This document shows positions 43,781-52,990 of a DNA stretch of 64,000 nucleotides, piece by piece. The position numbers were made by a program, and so were the translations under genes. The stretch comes from Kitasatospora phosalacinea (GTDB lineage Bacteria > Actinomycetota > Actinomycetes > Streptomycetales > Streptomycetaceae). The stretch spans positions 45,020 to 109,019 of the forward strand of contig NZ_JNYE01000009.1 in assembly GCF_000717185.1 (NCBI RefSeq), in the 5' to 3' direction. Within the stretch, counting starts at the first letter, position 1; the number at the start of each line of letters is the position of its first letter. The notes under the pieces were generated by a model that saw only the letters and a program-made list of their open reading frames with translations, did no database searches and was not told the DNA's origin.

Positions 43781-44860
43781 CTAGCCGGATCGACCCGCCG
43801 CGTGCAGGACGCGGAAGTGCTCCGGCTCCGCCGGATTCCGGTCGGCGACCTGTACCGGCGGCCAGGCCCACTGCCACACCCCGCTGCCCGGCACCCGGGC
43901 GAACCGCACCGTTCCGCGCGTCCCCGCCACCTCGACGCCCGACCAGTCCGGGGCGTCCCCGCTCCCGTCCGTCCGCAGGGCCGCGGCCAGGGCGGCGACC
44001 GCGTCCCAGCCCTCGAAGGCCACGAACGACGGCTCCGCGCCCAGCAGTTCGCGCAGCGCCGCGCCCACCCGGGCGCCGTGCGGGGTGAACTCGGCGGGCA
44101 GGTACCGCAGGAACGGCACCCCGGCGCCGTCCGGCCCCAACTGCTCCAGCCAGTCCGGGAGTTCGGGCTGCCCGGCCGGGGCTCCGAGCAGGACGCCGCC
44201 GAGCCGCGGGTCGCGCCGGACCGCCCGGACGAGCGGCACCGCGGGCTCCGGGTGGCCGACCAGCAGCAGCAGCGCACCGGCCCCGCTCGCCGCCAGCGCG
44301 TCGCACAGCGCCGCGGGGGAGTGGTCGCGCACGTCGAAGCCGACCACCTCCCCGCCGCGCGCCGCGAGGTGCCCGCGCAGGATCTCCGTCCCGGCCGCCC
44401 AGTACGCGCCCTGGTCGGCGGCGACCGCGACCCGGCGGTGGCCCGCGCCGAGCAGGAAGTCGGCGTAGACCCGCCAGCAGTACGACTGCGCCGGGGCGAT
44501 CCGCGCCACCCACCGGGCGGGCGCGTCGACCAGGCCGTCCAGCACCGCCGACGCACAGACGTACGGGAGGGCGAGCGCCTCGGCCCGCGTCGCCACCGCC
44601 CGGGCCACCACGCTGTGGTACTCGCCCACCAGCGCGGACACCCCCAGCCCGGCGAGCTCCTCGACCGCCGCCACCGCCCGCGCCGGGTCCGCCGCGGTGT
44701 CCCGCACCAGCAGCTCGACCGGACGCCCGCCGATCCCGCCCGCCGCGTTGACGTCCGCGACACCGAGCTCCAGCCCGGCCAGCAACTGCCGCCCCGCCGC
44801 CGCCCACCCGGGCCGGCCCAACGGCACCAGCGCCCCGACCCGCACACCCGCCACCGACAT
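43781..44860 (-). CDS. Periplasmic-binding-protein type 1 (amino-acid/urea-type) protein
   Basis: A 359-residue protein with the type 1 periplasmic-binding fold of branched-chain amino-acid and urea receptors: VRVGALVPLGRPGW, LLAGLELGVADVNAAGGIGGRPVEL, VGEYHSVVARAVA and a second lobe from FVAFEGWDAVAAL. There is no signal peptide, unlike transport receptors, so it may be cytoplasmic and regulatory (AmiC/NegR-like). ATG 44860 follows GGGGGAG by 8 nt and lies 4 bp after the beta-lactamase-like gene stop, so the two are coupled. Confidence 0.75.
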   Translation of the reverse strand: MSVAGVRVGALVPLGRPGWAAAGRQLLAGLELGVADVNAAGGIGGRPVELLVRDTAADPARAVAAVEELAGLGVSALVGEYHSVVARAVATRAEALALPYVCASAVLDGLVDAPARWVARIAPAQSYCWRVYADFLLGAGHRRVAVAADQGAYWAAGTEILRGHLAARGGEVVGFDVRDHSPAALCDALAASGAGALLLLVGHPEPAVPLVRAVRRDPRLGGVLLGAPAGQPELPDWLEQLGPDGAGVPFLRYLPAEFTPHGARVGAALRELLGAEPSFVAFEGWDAVAALAAALRTDGSGDAPDWSGVEVAGTRGTVRFARVPGSGVWQWAWPPVQVADRNPAEPEHFRVLHAAGRSG

Positions 44861-44864
44861 CCCG

Positions 44865-45653
44865 TCAACTCCCCCCGCCCGCACGGCCGTCACGCCCCAC
44901 CGTACCCGTCCTTCCCGTCCTTCCCGTCACCCCCTCGCCACCCACCGCTCCGACCGCCCAGCGCGCCGCCGATTCCACCGCCGCCACGCCCTGCGCCATC
45001 TCCCGCCAGCCGTCGGAGAGCACCGCCACCAGCGTCCCGTCCGCCAGCGCGCCGAAGCTGCCGACCACCCACAGCCCGGTCGCGCTGCGCGGCAGCCACC
45101 CGTTCTTCAACCGGGTCGCCCCCGCCGCCGACACCCCCCAGGCCTGCTCCGGCACCACCCGCCCCATCAGCCCGGCCAACCACCGCCGCCCGGGCAACGC
45201 CCCGGTCCCGGCCCTGGCCCCGGCCGTGGTCCCGGTCCCGTCCAGCGCTCCGTCCGCCGCGAAGACCTGCCGCAGCAGCCGGACCCGGTCGCCGACGCCG
45301 GTCGTGGTCAGCCCCCAGTAGCCGTCCCGCCCGGCGGTGGTCTCCACCAGGCCGAGCGCCCGGTACGCCGCGTCCAGCCCGGGGGCGCCGCCGACCAACC
45401 GGTACAGTTCGCTTGCCGCCGAATTGTCGCTGCGGACGACCGCCAGCTCCGCCAACTCCCGCTCCCCAGCCGTCAACCCGCCCCCACCACCACCAGCGCC
45501 ACCACCACCAGCGCCGCCACGCTGCAGCAGCAGCGCAGCCACCAGGTCGACCTTCACCACGCTGGCGGTCACGAACGACCCGCCGCCGCGCACCGCCGCC
45601 GCACCCGTCCCGGGCCGCACGGCCGCCACCGCCAGGCGCCCACCCCGTTCCAC
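44865..45653 (-). CDS. Class A beta-lactamase-like serine hydrolase
   Basis: A 262-residue protein with the three penicillin-recognising motifs: TASVVKVDLV (SxxK), VVRSDNSAASEL (SDN) and RLKNGWLPR (KxG). A Gly-rich stretch interrupts the helical domain before the SDN motif. No signal peptide is visible at the chosen start (GTG 45653, 7 nt after AGGAGG), which is odd for a secreted beta-lactamase and suggests an intracellular hydrolase. It is followed closely by the binding-protein gene. Confidence 0.75.
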   Translation of the reverse strand: MERGGRLAVAAVRPGTGAAAVRGGGSFVTASVVKVDLVAALLLQRGGAGGGGAGGGGGGLTAGERELAELAVVRSDNSAASELYRLVGGAPGLDAAYRALGLVETTAGRDGYWGLTTTGVGDRVRLLRQVFAADGALDGTGTTAGARAGTGALPGRRWLAGLMGRVVPEQAWGVSAAGATRLKNGWLPRSATGLWVVGSFGALADGTLVAVLSDGWREMAQGVAAVESAARWAVGAVGGEGVTGRTGRTGTVGRDGRAGGGS

Positions 45654-45794
45654 CACCGAACCTCCTCCGCTGACCGCCGACCGCCGACCGTCCTCCGGGC
45701 CAACCTGGCACACGGCGACGGGGTGGCGGGCGACAACACCCCCCACCCCATTCCCCGCCCGATTCCCCATCCCGTTCCAGCGCGGACGGCGGCG

Positions 45795-46490
45795 TCAGAC
45801 GGGCTGGCCCACCGGCCGGACGGTCAGGGTGTTGAGGTCGACGCCCGCGGGCTGGTCGAGGGCGAAGCAGACGGCCTCGGCGACGGGGCGGGGCGGCAGG
45901 GCGAAGGGCGGTAAGTCGGCGCCCTGCCAGAAGGGGGTGTCGGTCATGCCGGGGTTGACGAGGGTGACGCCGATGCCGCGGCTCGTGGCGTGCAGGCGCA
46001 GGTTCTCGGCGAGTCCGGTGATGGCCCACTTGGTGGCCGAGTAGAGGTTGGCGGGGGAGTTCTTCAGCCCGGCGACGCTGCCGATCAGCACCAGCCGTCC
46101 GCCCGCGGCCTCCAGGTGGGGCAGGGCGGCGTGGGCCAGCAGGGCGGGGCCGAGGACGTTGGTGAGCACCATCGCCGCCCACCCCGTCGGATCACCGGCC
46201 CCGATGGAGTCACCGGTCATGAACCCGGCGTTGGCCACCGCCGCGTCCAGGGCACCGAAGCGCGCCACGGTGCGGGCCACGGCCGCCTCGGTGGCCGACC
46301 AGTCCGCCGCGTCCGCGACCAGGCCCAGCAGCCGGTCGGGGTGGCCGGTCCCGTCGAGGAAGGCCTTCAGCCTGCCCTCGTCGCGGCCGGTGACGGCCAC
46401 CCGGTGGCCGCGGTCGAGGAGCAACCGCGCGGTGTGGGCACCGATGCCGCTGGTCGCGCCGGTGATCAGTACGGTCTTGCTGCCGGTCAT
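45795..46490 (-). CDS. Short-chain dehydrogenase/reductase
   Basis: A 231-residue classical SDR. The cofactor motif is TGATSGIG, with NAG in AVANAG, the catalytic Ser in LIGSVAGL, and Tyr and Lys in YSATKWAITG. The charged residue after beta-2 (GRDEGRLK) favours NADPH. The reaction is an oxidoreduction on an unknown alcohol or ketone. ATG 46490 is preceded by AGGAG. It is divergent from an XRE regulator gene, which probably controls it, as is common for such pairs. Confidence 0.9.
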   Translation of the reverse strand: MTGSKTVLITGATSGIGAHTARLLLDRGHRVAVTGRDEGRLKAFLDGTGHPDRLLGLVADAADWSATEAAVARTVARFGALDAAVANAGFMTGDSIGAGDPTGWAAMVLTNVLGPALLAHAALPHLEAAGGRLVLIGSVAGLKNSPANLYSATKWAITGLAENLRLHATSRGIGVTLVNPGMTDTPFWQGADLPPFALPPRPVAEAVCFALDQPAGVDLNTLTVRPVGQPV

Positions 46491-46737
46491 GGTCGAAACT
46501 CCTGAAACGTGTGAGCGCGGAAACGCAAAAGCGCGGAAGCGCGAAACGGCAGACGGCGGACGGCAGGCGACCCGCAACGAACGGGGCGCCGTTCGAGCCC
46601 GCCGATCCCACGAAACCGTCGCCGTCGGAGCCGGACAAGGTCGCCCTCATCGGGGGGACGGACGCAACCCCCCTCCGCACACCTCCCACACCCCCTTCGC
46701 ACCCTCTCCGCCCCCGGGCCGTGGGTACCGTGGACGG

Positions 46738-47709
46738 ATGGAACCCCCGCCCGGAGACCGCACCGGCCGTCCGGACGTCGCCGCCGCCAATCGCTCGGAC
46801 ATCCGCGACTTCCTCGTCAGCCGACGCGCCAAGCTCGCCCCCGAGCGGGTCGGCCTGCCCGCCGGTCGACGGCGCCGGGTCCCGGGGCTGCGGCGCGAGG
46901 AGGTCGCGGTGCTGGCCGGCGTGAGCACCGAGTGGTACACCCGGCTGGAGAAGGGCCACATCGGCGGCGTCTCCGCGGACGTGCTGGAGGCGGTCTCGCG
47001 GGCGCTCCTCCTCGACGAGGACGAGCGCACCTACCTGCTCGACCTGGCCAGGGTGGCCCGCCCCGCCCGCCGCAGGCCGCACCCGCAGCGCCCCCGCGAG
47101 GACGCCGCGCTCCCGCCCTCCGTCCAGTGGATGGTGGACGCCATGACCATGGCCCCCGCCTTCGTCCGCACCGGCCGCCTGGACGTCGTCGCCGACAACG
47201 CGCTGTGCCGGGCCCTGTACGCACCGATGTTCGACAGCGGCACCACCCGTGACCGGGGGTGCGCCAACCTCCCCCGCTACTTCTTCCTCGACCCGGGCTC
47301 CCGCGACTTCTTCGTCGACTGGGAGGAGGGCGCGCGGGCCACGGTCGCCGTGCTCCGCGCCGAAGCCGGACGCGAACCCCACGACCTGGCGCTGCGCGAA
47401 CTCGTCGGCGAACTGTCCACGCTCAGCAGCGACTTCCGCACCATGTGGGCCAGCCACGACGTCCTGATCCGGCACGAGGGCACCAAGCGGCTGAACCACC
47501 CCGGGGTCGGCCGGGTCGAGCTGACCTTCCGCCAACTCAACCTCCCCCTGCCCCTTCCACCATCCCCGTCCTCACCCCCACGGGCCGCCCACGACCTGAT
47601 CGTCTACGCGGCCGAGCCGGGGTCCCCCTCGGAAGACCGCCTCGGGCTCCTCGCCGGTCGGACGGCACCGCAGGGCCCACCCACCCACCGTCGGCCGTCC
47701 CCGGGGTAA
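46738..47709 (+). CDS. XRE-family regulator with MmyB-like ligand domain
   Basis: A 323-residue regulator. The N-terminal helix-turn-helix (GLPAGRRRRVPGLRREEVAVLAGVSTEWYTRLE) and the C-terminal MmyB-like domain (WMVDAMTMAPAFVRTGRLDVVADN ... FFVDWEEGARATVAVLR) are typical of Streptomyces repressors of adjacent SDR genes. ATG 46738 lies 6 nt after TACCGT, so the mRNA is probably leaderless. The last 45 residues are Pro-rich, unlike most homologues. The 247 bp upstream contains GCGCGGAAACGC-like direct repeats that may be its operator. Confidence 0.87.
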   Translation: MEPPPGDRTGRPDVAAANRSDIRDFLVSRRAKLAPERVGLPAGRRRRVPGLRREEVAVLAGVSTEWYTRLEKGHIGGVSADVLEAVSRALLLDEDERTYLLDLARVARPARRRPHPQRPREDAALPPSVQWMVDAMTMAPAFVRTGRLDVVADNALCRALYAPMFDSGTTRDRGCANLPRYFFLDPGSRDFFVDWEEGARATVAVLRAEAGREPHDLALRELVGELSTLSSDFRTMWASHDVLIRHEGTKRLNHPGVGRVELTFRQLNLPLPLPPSPSSPPRAAHDLIVYAAEPGSPSEDRLGLLAGRTAPQGPPTHRRPSPG

Positions 47710-47729
47710 ACGTGGCATACGCTCACGGG

Positions 47730-48473
47730 GTGGAGCGCAAGAACATCCCCAACCCCGGTTTCGCCGAGGACGACGGCACCGCCGACCCCGCCCTCGCCGC
47801 GGCCCTCACCGCCTGGCAGCAGGACCCGGCCACCGAGCCCGACCTGCTCGCCGCCCTCACGCCCAGCCGGCTGATGGTGCCGATCGTGGCGCTGCTCGGC
47901 GAGGTCGAGGTGGACGCCAACGGGCACAAGCACGAGAAGACCAGCGACATGGCCGTGCCCGTGGTGGAGGCCCCGGACGGGCGCCGCGCCCTGCCCGCCT
48001 TCACCTCCCTGGCCAGCATGGCCGCCTGGCGCCCGGACGCCCGCCCGGCCCCGACGGTCGCCCCGCAGGCCGCGATGGTCGCCTTCTCCGAGCGCGCCGA
48101 CACCCTGCTGATCGACCCGGCCGGCCCGGTCACCTACCAGCTGTCCGGCGCCCGCCTGCGCGCCGTCGCGGAGAACCGCCGCTACCTCCCCCCGCACCGC
48201 GACCCGGAGGTGCAACAGGCCCTGCGCACCCTGCTCGCCGCCGAACCCGCCGTCACCGCCGCCCACCTCGTCCCGGCCCCGGACGCCGACGCCACCCTGG
48301 CCCTCGTCCTCACCGACCCCACCGCCGACCCCGCCACCCTCCAACCCCTCGCCACCCGCCTGGGCCAGGCCCTCGCCACCGACCAGACCCTCCGCCTCCG
48401 CCTCGACCGCGGCCTCCAACTCGCCTTCCTGCCCCGCCACCCCGAACAGCAGCCCTTCTACACCCGCGCCTGA
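47730..48473 (+). CDS. SseB-family protein
   Basis: A 247-residue protein. The start VERKNIPNPGFAEDD and the blocks RLMVPIVALLGEVEVDANGHKHEKTSDMA (short runs of it) and LPAFTSLASMAAW are typical of the actinobacterial SseB-like proteins encoded upstream of translation genes. Function is not established. GTG 47730 lies 6 nt after TACGCT (leaderless); GTG 47712 is an alternative. Confidence 0.85.
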   Translation: MERKNIPNPGFAEDDGTADPALAAALTAWQQDPATEPDLLAALTPSRLMVPIVALLGEVEVDANGHKHEKTSDMAVPVVEAPDGRRALPAFTSLASMAAWRPDARPAPTVAPQAAMVAFSERADTLLIDPAGPVTYQLSGARLRAVAENRRYLPPHRDPEVQQALRTLLAAEPAVTAAHLVPAPDADATLALVLTDPTADPATLQPLATRLGQALATDQTLRLRLDRGLQLAFLPRHPEQQPFYTRA

Positions 48474-48549
48474 CCGCTCGCCGTCCGACCGTCCGTCTGT
48501 CCGACCGCCCGACCGCTCACCGCCACCGCGCCGACTTCCGGGCTCACGC

Positions 48550-49180
48550 CACACGTCTTGCGGTTCAGCGGCCGACCGAGCCTGTCCCACAACTCGTTGC
48601 TCTGCAGCAGCCGTTGGTGGTCGCCGATCGACAGGTCGTCGAACGACCGGATGCCGCGCCGACCGTCCGGATCGCAGTGGTGGCGGATGTCGGCGAGGTC
48701 GAAGTTCCGCGTGATGACCGAGCGCAGGCGCTGGTCCAGCTCGCCGATCAGGAAGAACGGGCCCGCCACGGCGCCGTACTCCGCCGCGACGTCACTGGCG
48801 GTCACGATTCCCGCGATCCGCCGCGTCTGGTCCCTGACCACCACGAAGTCGTGTTCGGCGAGCGCGCGCAGGATGTCGACGAGGGAGCGGTCGTACGCGA
48901 CGTCGTACGCGGGGGCGATCGCTCCGGAGAACGGTGCGTCGGGATCGGCGTGCCGGGTCCGGGCGATCGACTTCCACGGCACCGCGCCCCGCAGGCTCCG
49001 GCCGCTGATCACCGGGAGCTACGAGAAGTCGTGGATGGGCATCAGGGTGATGGCGTCCTCGTACGTCGCGTCCGGCCGGATGCTGACGACCTCGGAGAGG
49101 GCGGAGGGGAGGTCGCCCACCGTCAGCCCGGCTTCCGTCTCCTCCTCGACGGCGGCGGCCTCGGGTTCGGCGGTGCCCGG
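48550..49180 (-). pseudogene. Broken CBS-domain protein gene
   Basis: The minus strand encodes two CBS-like segments (GLTVGDLPSALSEVVSIRPD and ALAEHDFVVVRDQTRRIAGI) and a following conserved segment ending ELWDRLGRPLNRKT. An in-frame TAG at 49019-49021 interrupts the first CBS motif (MPIHDFS-stop-LPVISGRS), although the frame is identical on both sides. The expected C-terminus is missing: after LNRKT the sequence becomes unrelated. The gene is therefore nonsense-mutated and truncated. A restart at ATG 49012 could still give a fragment. Confidence 0.65.
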
Positions 49181-49219
49181 TCCGTCGCCACCGGCAGACG
49201 TTGTAGGAGCCGTCGGCGA

Positions 49220-49397
49220 TGGGGCCATCCCCGCCCGGGCGGATGTCGTCCGGCCGCAGCCCGATCCAGCGCATCGTCGACAGGTGGCCGACCGGGTGCG
49301 AGCGGTGGGTGTGCTGCACCGGTTTGGGGCGGCTGGTGGTGCCGGAGGTGAAGTAGGGCAGCAGCGGGTCCTCGGGCCGGGTCGGCCCGTCATGCAT
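49220..49397 (-). pseudogene. Fragment of an acyl-CoA synthetase gene
   Basis: About 58 codons encode the P-loop region of an ANL acyl-CoA synthetase: PEDPLLPYFTSGTTSRPKPV, then HTHRSHPVGHLSTMRWIGLRPDD. Both ends of the roughly 550-residue enzyme are missing. It abuts the CBS remnant in another frame. Confidence 0.65.
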
Positions 49398-49478
49398 ACG
49401 TCAGTGCGATGAAGTGGACCGTGTGTGATCGGCAGGTGGTTGAAGTACGTGGTTGGTGAGGGACATGCATCCCCGCAG

Positions 49479-49889
49479 CTAAGGGGCGAGGTCATAGTCT
49501 GTGCACTCGCTCGGCGGCGCGTAGTTGGCGTGCTCGGACAGCGCGGCGGGCGCGATCAGCCAGGACACCTGCGGGAGCCTGTCGTCGCGCACGTCGGCGG
49601 CGAACGCCTCCACCAGCGCGTCGCCCATCGCGAACGGGGCGCCCTGCTCCGCCGGGTCGCCGACCGCCCGCAGCCCGCGCTCGTACAGCGCCGAGCCGGG
49701 CTTCGCCCGGATGAAACTGGTGAACCAGGCGAGCGCGTTGTCGTCGAAGTCGTCCAGCGCCTGGTAGGTGCGCCAGCTGACCCCGGCCCGCTCCAGCCGC
49801 TCCGCGTAGGTGCTCCACTCGAAGCCCGCGGCGGGCTCGGATGCGGCGGGTGGCGAGCGGATGACGTCCGGGGCAACCTGTACAGACAT
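49479..49889 (-). pseudogene. Fragment of a phosphocholine-type phospholipase C gene
   Basis: A 136-codon frame encodes an internal piece of a non-haemolytic phospholipase C: WSTYAERLERAGVSWRTYQ, DDNALAWFTSFIRAKPGS and LPQVSWLIAPAALSEHANYA. The N-terminal catalytic half and the C-terminal part are absent, and the ends (RSPPAASEP and SECTDYDLAP) look unrelated. The frame is open, so a short protein could be made, but no function is expected. Confidence 0.65.
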
Positions 49890-49961
49890 CTCGGCGGGGG
49901 AGCGACCCCGCGACCCGGCTCCCGCCCCCGACGGGGCGTCACCCCCGTTACCGTGGGCCGG

Positions 49962-50609
49962 ATGACGACCGTACTGGTGAACGGCCTGCCCGGATCGGGC
50001 AAGAGCACCCTCGGACGGGCGCTGGCCGCCGAGTTGGGCCTCCCCCTGTTCAGCAAGGACGCGGTCAAGGAGACCCTGGCCGACCGCCTCGCCGCCCTGC
50101 GCACCCCCGAGCGGGACCGCTGGGAGTGGAGCCGGGTGCTCGGCGCCGCCGCGGGCGAGACGCTGTGGACGTTGCTGCGCGACGCCCGCGGCGCGGCCGT
50201 GCTGGAGGCGCCCTGGCTCGGCGACCCGGCGCGGGCGATCGTCCGGGCCGGGCTGGACGCCGCCGGGGTCGGCCGGGCGCAGGAGGTCTGGTGCGACGTC
50301 CCGCTCGCGCTCGCCCGCCGCCGCTTCGAGGAGCGGATCGCCCGCCGCCACCCCGTCCACCCCGAGCGCCCCGGCGAGCCGGACGACCGCTGGGCGGCCT
50401 GGGCCCGCACGGCCGCGCCGCTCGCCCTGGGCCCCGTCCACCGGGTCGACACCACCCGACCGGTCGACGTCCCGGCGCTGGCCGCCGCGATCGCCGCCGA
50501 CGCGCTCACCGCTGCCGCGATCGCCGCCGACGCGCTCACGGCTGCCGGGCCCGCCACGAACCCTCGTGACGCGGCCGCACCCCGCGGGGTAAGCTTCACT
50601 AGCCAGTAG
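49962..50609 (+). CDS. P-loop kinase-like AAA-type protein
   Basis: A 215-residue P-loop NTPase resembling small-molecule kinases. Walker A is NGLPGSGKSTLGRALA; FSKDAVKETLADRL is the substrate or lid region, and CDVPLALARRRFEERIARRHP resembles the lid of kinase-type NTPases. The substrate is unknown; sugar or nucleoside kinases and antibiotic-modifying kinases share this pattern. Near the C-terminus a 30-bp tandem duplication (50484-50543) repeats AAIAADALTA. ATG 49962 lies 7 nt after TACCGT (leaderless). Confidence 0.8.
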   Translation: MTTVLVNGLPGSGKSTLGRALAAELGLPLFSKDAVKETLADRLAALRTPERDRWEWSRVLGAAAGETLWTLLRDARGAAVLEAPWLGDPARAIVRAGLDAAGVGRAQEVWCDVPLALARRRFEERIARRHPVHPERPGEPDDRWAAWARTAAPLALGPVHRVDTTRPVDVPALAAAIAADALTAAAIAADALTAAGPATNPRDAAAPRGVSFTSQ

Positions 50610-50637
50610 CAACCCTTACCGATTCTGGAGCGCACCC

Positions 50638-51351
50638 GTGTCCGACGACGCCACCCTCCCCGAACTCGTCCGGGCCTGGACCAGCGGCTGGGCGGTCTCC
50701 CGCGGCGCCGCCGACCCCGCCCCCGAGCCCTGGGGCTGGAGCATCGACGTCGGCCAGCAGCGCCACGTGTGGCGCCACGTGCTGCCCGAGCCCGCCGAGG
50801 CGGAGGTTCGCAAGCTCACCGAGGGCACCACCGTTCCCTGGACGTGGCTCAAGCTGTTCGCCGAGGAGGAGCGCGTCCTGCCCTGGATCGGCCCGGGCTG
50901 GCACCAGGACGGCCCCGGCTACCTGATGACCCTCCCGCTCCGCCCCGGCCCCGGCCGCCCCGCCGCCCCGGCCGGCTACCGGATCACCACCTGGAGCCGC
51001 GGCGGCACCGTCCGGGTCCTGGTCCGCACCACCGGCGGCGAGTTCGCCGCCCGCGGCCAGGTCGGCCTGGCCCCCGCCACCCCGCTCGGCGGCCGCACCG
51101 ACGCCCCGCTGCTCGCCGTCGCCGACCAGATCGAGACCGCCCCCGAGCACCGCCGCCGCGGCCTCGGCTCCGCCGTGATGCGCACCCTGCAGCACGAGGC
51201 GCACGAGGCCGGTGCGCGCACCGCCCTGCTGGTCGGCACCACCGAGGGCCGCGCCCTCTACACCGGCCTCGGCTGGACTCTGCGCTCCCCGATGGCCAGC
51301 TTCTGGTACGACCCGTCCACGCCCACCGGCCGCCCGCACGGCGGCTCCTGA
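50638..51351 (+). CDS. GNAT-family acetyltransferase
   Basis: A 237-residue protein. The C-terminal half is a GNAT domain (DQIETAPEHRRRGLGSAVMRTL with the acetyl-CoA loop RRRGLG, then LLVGTTEGRALYTGLGW). The N-terminal 110 residues (AWTSGWAVSRGA ... WTWLKLFAEEERVLPWIG) are shared with Streptomyces homologues but lack a known domain. GTG 50638 is chosen, 28 bp after the kinase gene, so they may be co-transcribed. Confidence 0.83.
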   Translation: MSDDATLPELVRAWTSGWAVSRGAADPAPEPWGWSIDVGQQRHVWRHVLPEPAEAEVRKLTEGTTVPWTWLKLFAEEERVLPWIGPGWHQDGPGYLMTLPLRPGPGRPAAPAGYRITTWSRGGTVRVLVRTTGGEFAARGQVGLAPATPLGGRTDAPLLAVADQIETAPEHRRRGLGSAVMRTLQHEAHEAGARTALLVGTTEGRALYTGLGWTLRSPMASFWYDPSTPTGRPHGGS

Positions 51352-51507
51352 CGCCCGGGCGCCCGCCCGCCGCCTGCCGACCGCCGACCGCCGCCCGACC
51401 GCCCCCGTACGCGCCGACGCCCGCCGGGAGGGCGCACTCCAGGCGGGCGCACTCCGGGCGGGCGTCGGTACGTCCGGACGTCGAGCGGGCGGGGCCGCGG
51501 GACGTGG

Positions 51508-51699
51508 TCAGGCAGCGATCAGCAGGCTCCGGCGCGGGGCGATCACCCGGCCGTCCGGCAGCAGCTCACCGGTGTCGTCGAACAGCAGCACGCCGTTGCA
51601 CAGCAGGCTCCAGCCCTGTTCGGGGTGGCGCGCGACCGGCACGGCCGCTTCGCGGTCAGCCGATTCGGCGGACGGACACTCGGTTCGGTGCTGGCACAT
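51508..51699 (-). CDS. DUF5999 family small protein
   Basis: A 63-residue protein conserved in Streptomyces: MCQHRTECPSAESADREAA, then HPEQGWSLLCNGVLLFDDTG and LLPDGRVIAPRR. Three Cys residues (two near the start, one at LLCNG) may bind metal. Function is unknown. ATG 51699 has a GAGG/AAGG-type sequence upstream. Confidence 0.82.
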   Translation of the reverse strand: MCQHRTECPSAESADREAAVPVARHPEQGWSLLCNGVLLFDDTGELLPDGRVIAPRRSLLIAA

Positions 51700-51894
51700 C
51701 CTTGTACCTCGCTTCGCTGAAACTTTGCACCGGATCAGGTGTGAACCGGCGTCAGCCGGGTAGGACGATAGGTCCTCCACCCGACCGTCACCAGTGTCCG
51801 ACTCCACGGGCGCTCGCGCAGCCATTTGGTGACATGCGCCACAGAAGAGCGAGCGAGATCACCCGACCGGGCGGGAAACGGCCCGATCCGCGCA

Positions 51895-51948
51895 TGAACG
51901 GGCCATGTCGAACCGATCCGATCGGATCAGGGCGACATGGCCCGTTCA
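51895..51948. terminator. Very strong hairpin with nested palindrome
   Basis: A perfect 16-bp stem (TGAACGGGCCATGTCG paired with CGACATGGCCCGTTCA) encloses a 22-nt loop containing the 14-bp palindrome GATCCGATCGGATC. It lies 66 bp downstream of the leftward gene ending at 52014 and upstream of the DUF5999 gene. It probably terminates transcription; a cruciform or small-RNA role is possible. The remaining 51700-52013 shows no gene. Confidence 0.7.
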
Positions 51949-52013
51949 GGTGGTGCGGTGCGGTTCCGCTCCGACAGGGTGGCCGGGATCGGTGCCGGTG
52001 CCGGGGCCGGGCG

Positions 52014-52808
52014 TCAGCCGATCAGCGCGGTCGGCTGTGCGGTGACGGCGGCTGCGGCGGCGGTCCGGACCGCCGCCGCGGGGGAGCGCTCCAGCCGGGC
52101 CAGCAACTCGGCGGCGGGCAGCACCTGGTGGGCCGCCACGCCGAGCGGGGCGGGGGCCAGCGGGACGAGCAGGTCCTCTCCGGGCTGGGCGCCGTGCAGC
52201 CACAGCGCCGAGGCGTAGTGCTCGGGCAGCGACAGCAGCCGGGGCTCGTACCGCCCGGGCGTGCCGTGGGTGAGCTGCCAGGCCTGGCGCAGCGCGCGGA
52301 CGGTGGAGTCCAGGAACGGGCCCGCGGTCAGGTGGGAGAAGACCGGCCCGGCCGGTCCGTCGACCACCTCGGCGGCGGCCACCACTCCGTCCAGCCCGTC
52401 CTCGCTGAACTCGCCGACGGTCAGCGGCGCGTCCTCCCGCCCCTGCTCCCCGCGCGGTTCGGCCGCGCCCGGCGCGCCCGGTGCCTGTGCGCCCGGTGCC
52501 CGCCCGCCCGCCCGGCCCGCTCCGGCCGTGCAGTCGCCGTGCCCACAGGGGGCGGCGGGGGTGGCGGAAGCCGCGTCCCCGGGGGCGGTCTCGCTCAGCA
52601 GGAAGCGCCAGCCCGTGCAGTCGGCCCCGGTCAGCCGGGGTGCGGGGCCGTGCAGGGCGTGGACGGGCAGGGCGAGCAGCGGCCGGGGGCGGTCGGCGCT
52701 ATGGCGCAGGACGGTGGCCGAGGGCGGCGAGAGCTCCGTCTCGGGGGCGAGTGCGCGGAGCACGGCGCGCAGTGCGCCGGCCGGGGGGCGGGTCAGGTGC
52801 AGGGTCAT
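52014..52808 (-). CDS. Hypothetical protein
   Basis: A 264-residue soluble protein without recognisable domain or signal peptide. It begins MTLHLTRPPAGALRAVLRAL. The middle is interrupted by an Ala/Gly/Pro-rich stretch with a Cys/His cluster (PCGHGDCTAG), and the last 100 residues are more conserved-looking (GPFLDSTVRALRQAWQLTHG, EHYASALWLHGAQPGEDLLV). The ATG follows GAGAGG by 10 nt; the frame extends upstream but with shadow-like composition. Confidence 0.6.
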   Translation of the reverse strand: MTLHLTRPPAGALRAVLRALAPETELSPPSATVLRHSADRPRPLLALPVHALHGPAPRLTGADCTGWRFLLSETAPGDAASATPAAPCGHGDCTAGAGRAGGRAPGAQAPGAPGAAEPRGEQGREDAPLTVGEFSEDGLDGVVAAAEVVDGPAGPVFSHLTAGPFLDSTVRALRQAWQLTHGTPGRYEPRLLSLPEHYASALWLHGAQPGEDLLVPLAPAPLGVAAHQVLPAAELLARLERSPAAAVRTAAAAAVTAQPTALIG

Positions 52809-52990
52809 GGCTGGGTCGCCTCTCCGTGCGAGATCGGCGTGCCAGGCGGCATACCGGCATGGCGCCGACATGAGGTGAGGTCTGGCCGTGTCCGGTTGTG
52901 CATGGCGCCGAGTGTGGTGGGCGGGTCGTCGACGAGAGCCCTCGGCATCGTGGGTCTCTCGGACGGCCCTGACCGGGCCTGAGCGGCGTG

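Noticed and set aside
48550..49889. Mobile element as the cause of the fragments
   Set aside because: No transposase, terminal inverted repeats or target duplications could be identified.
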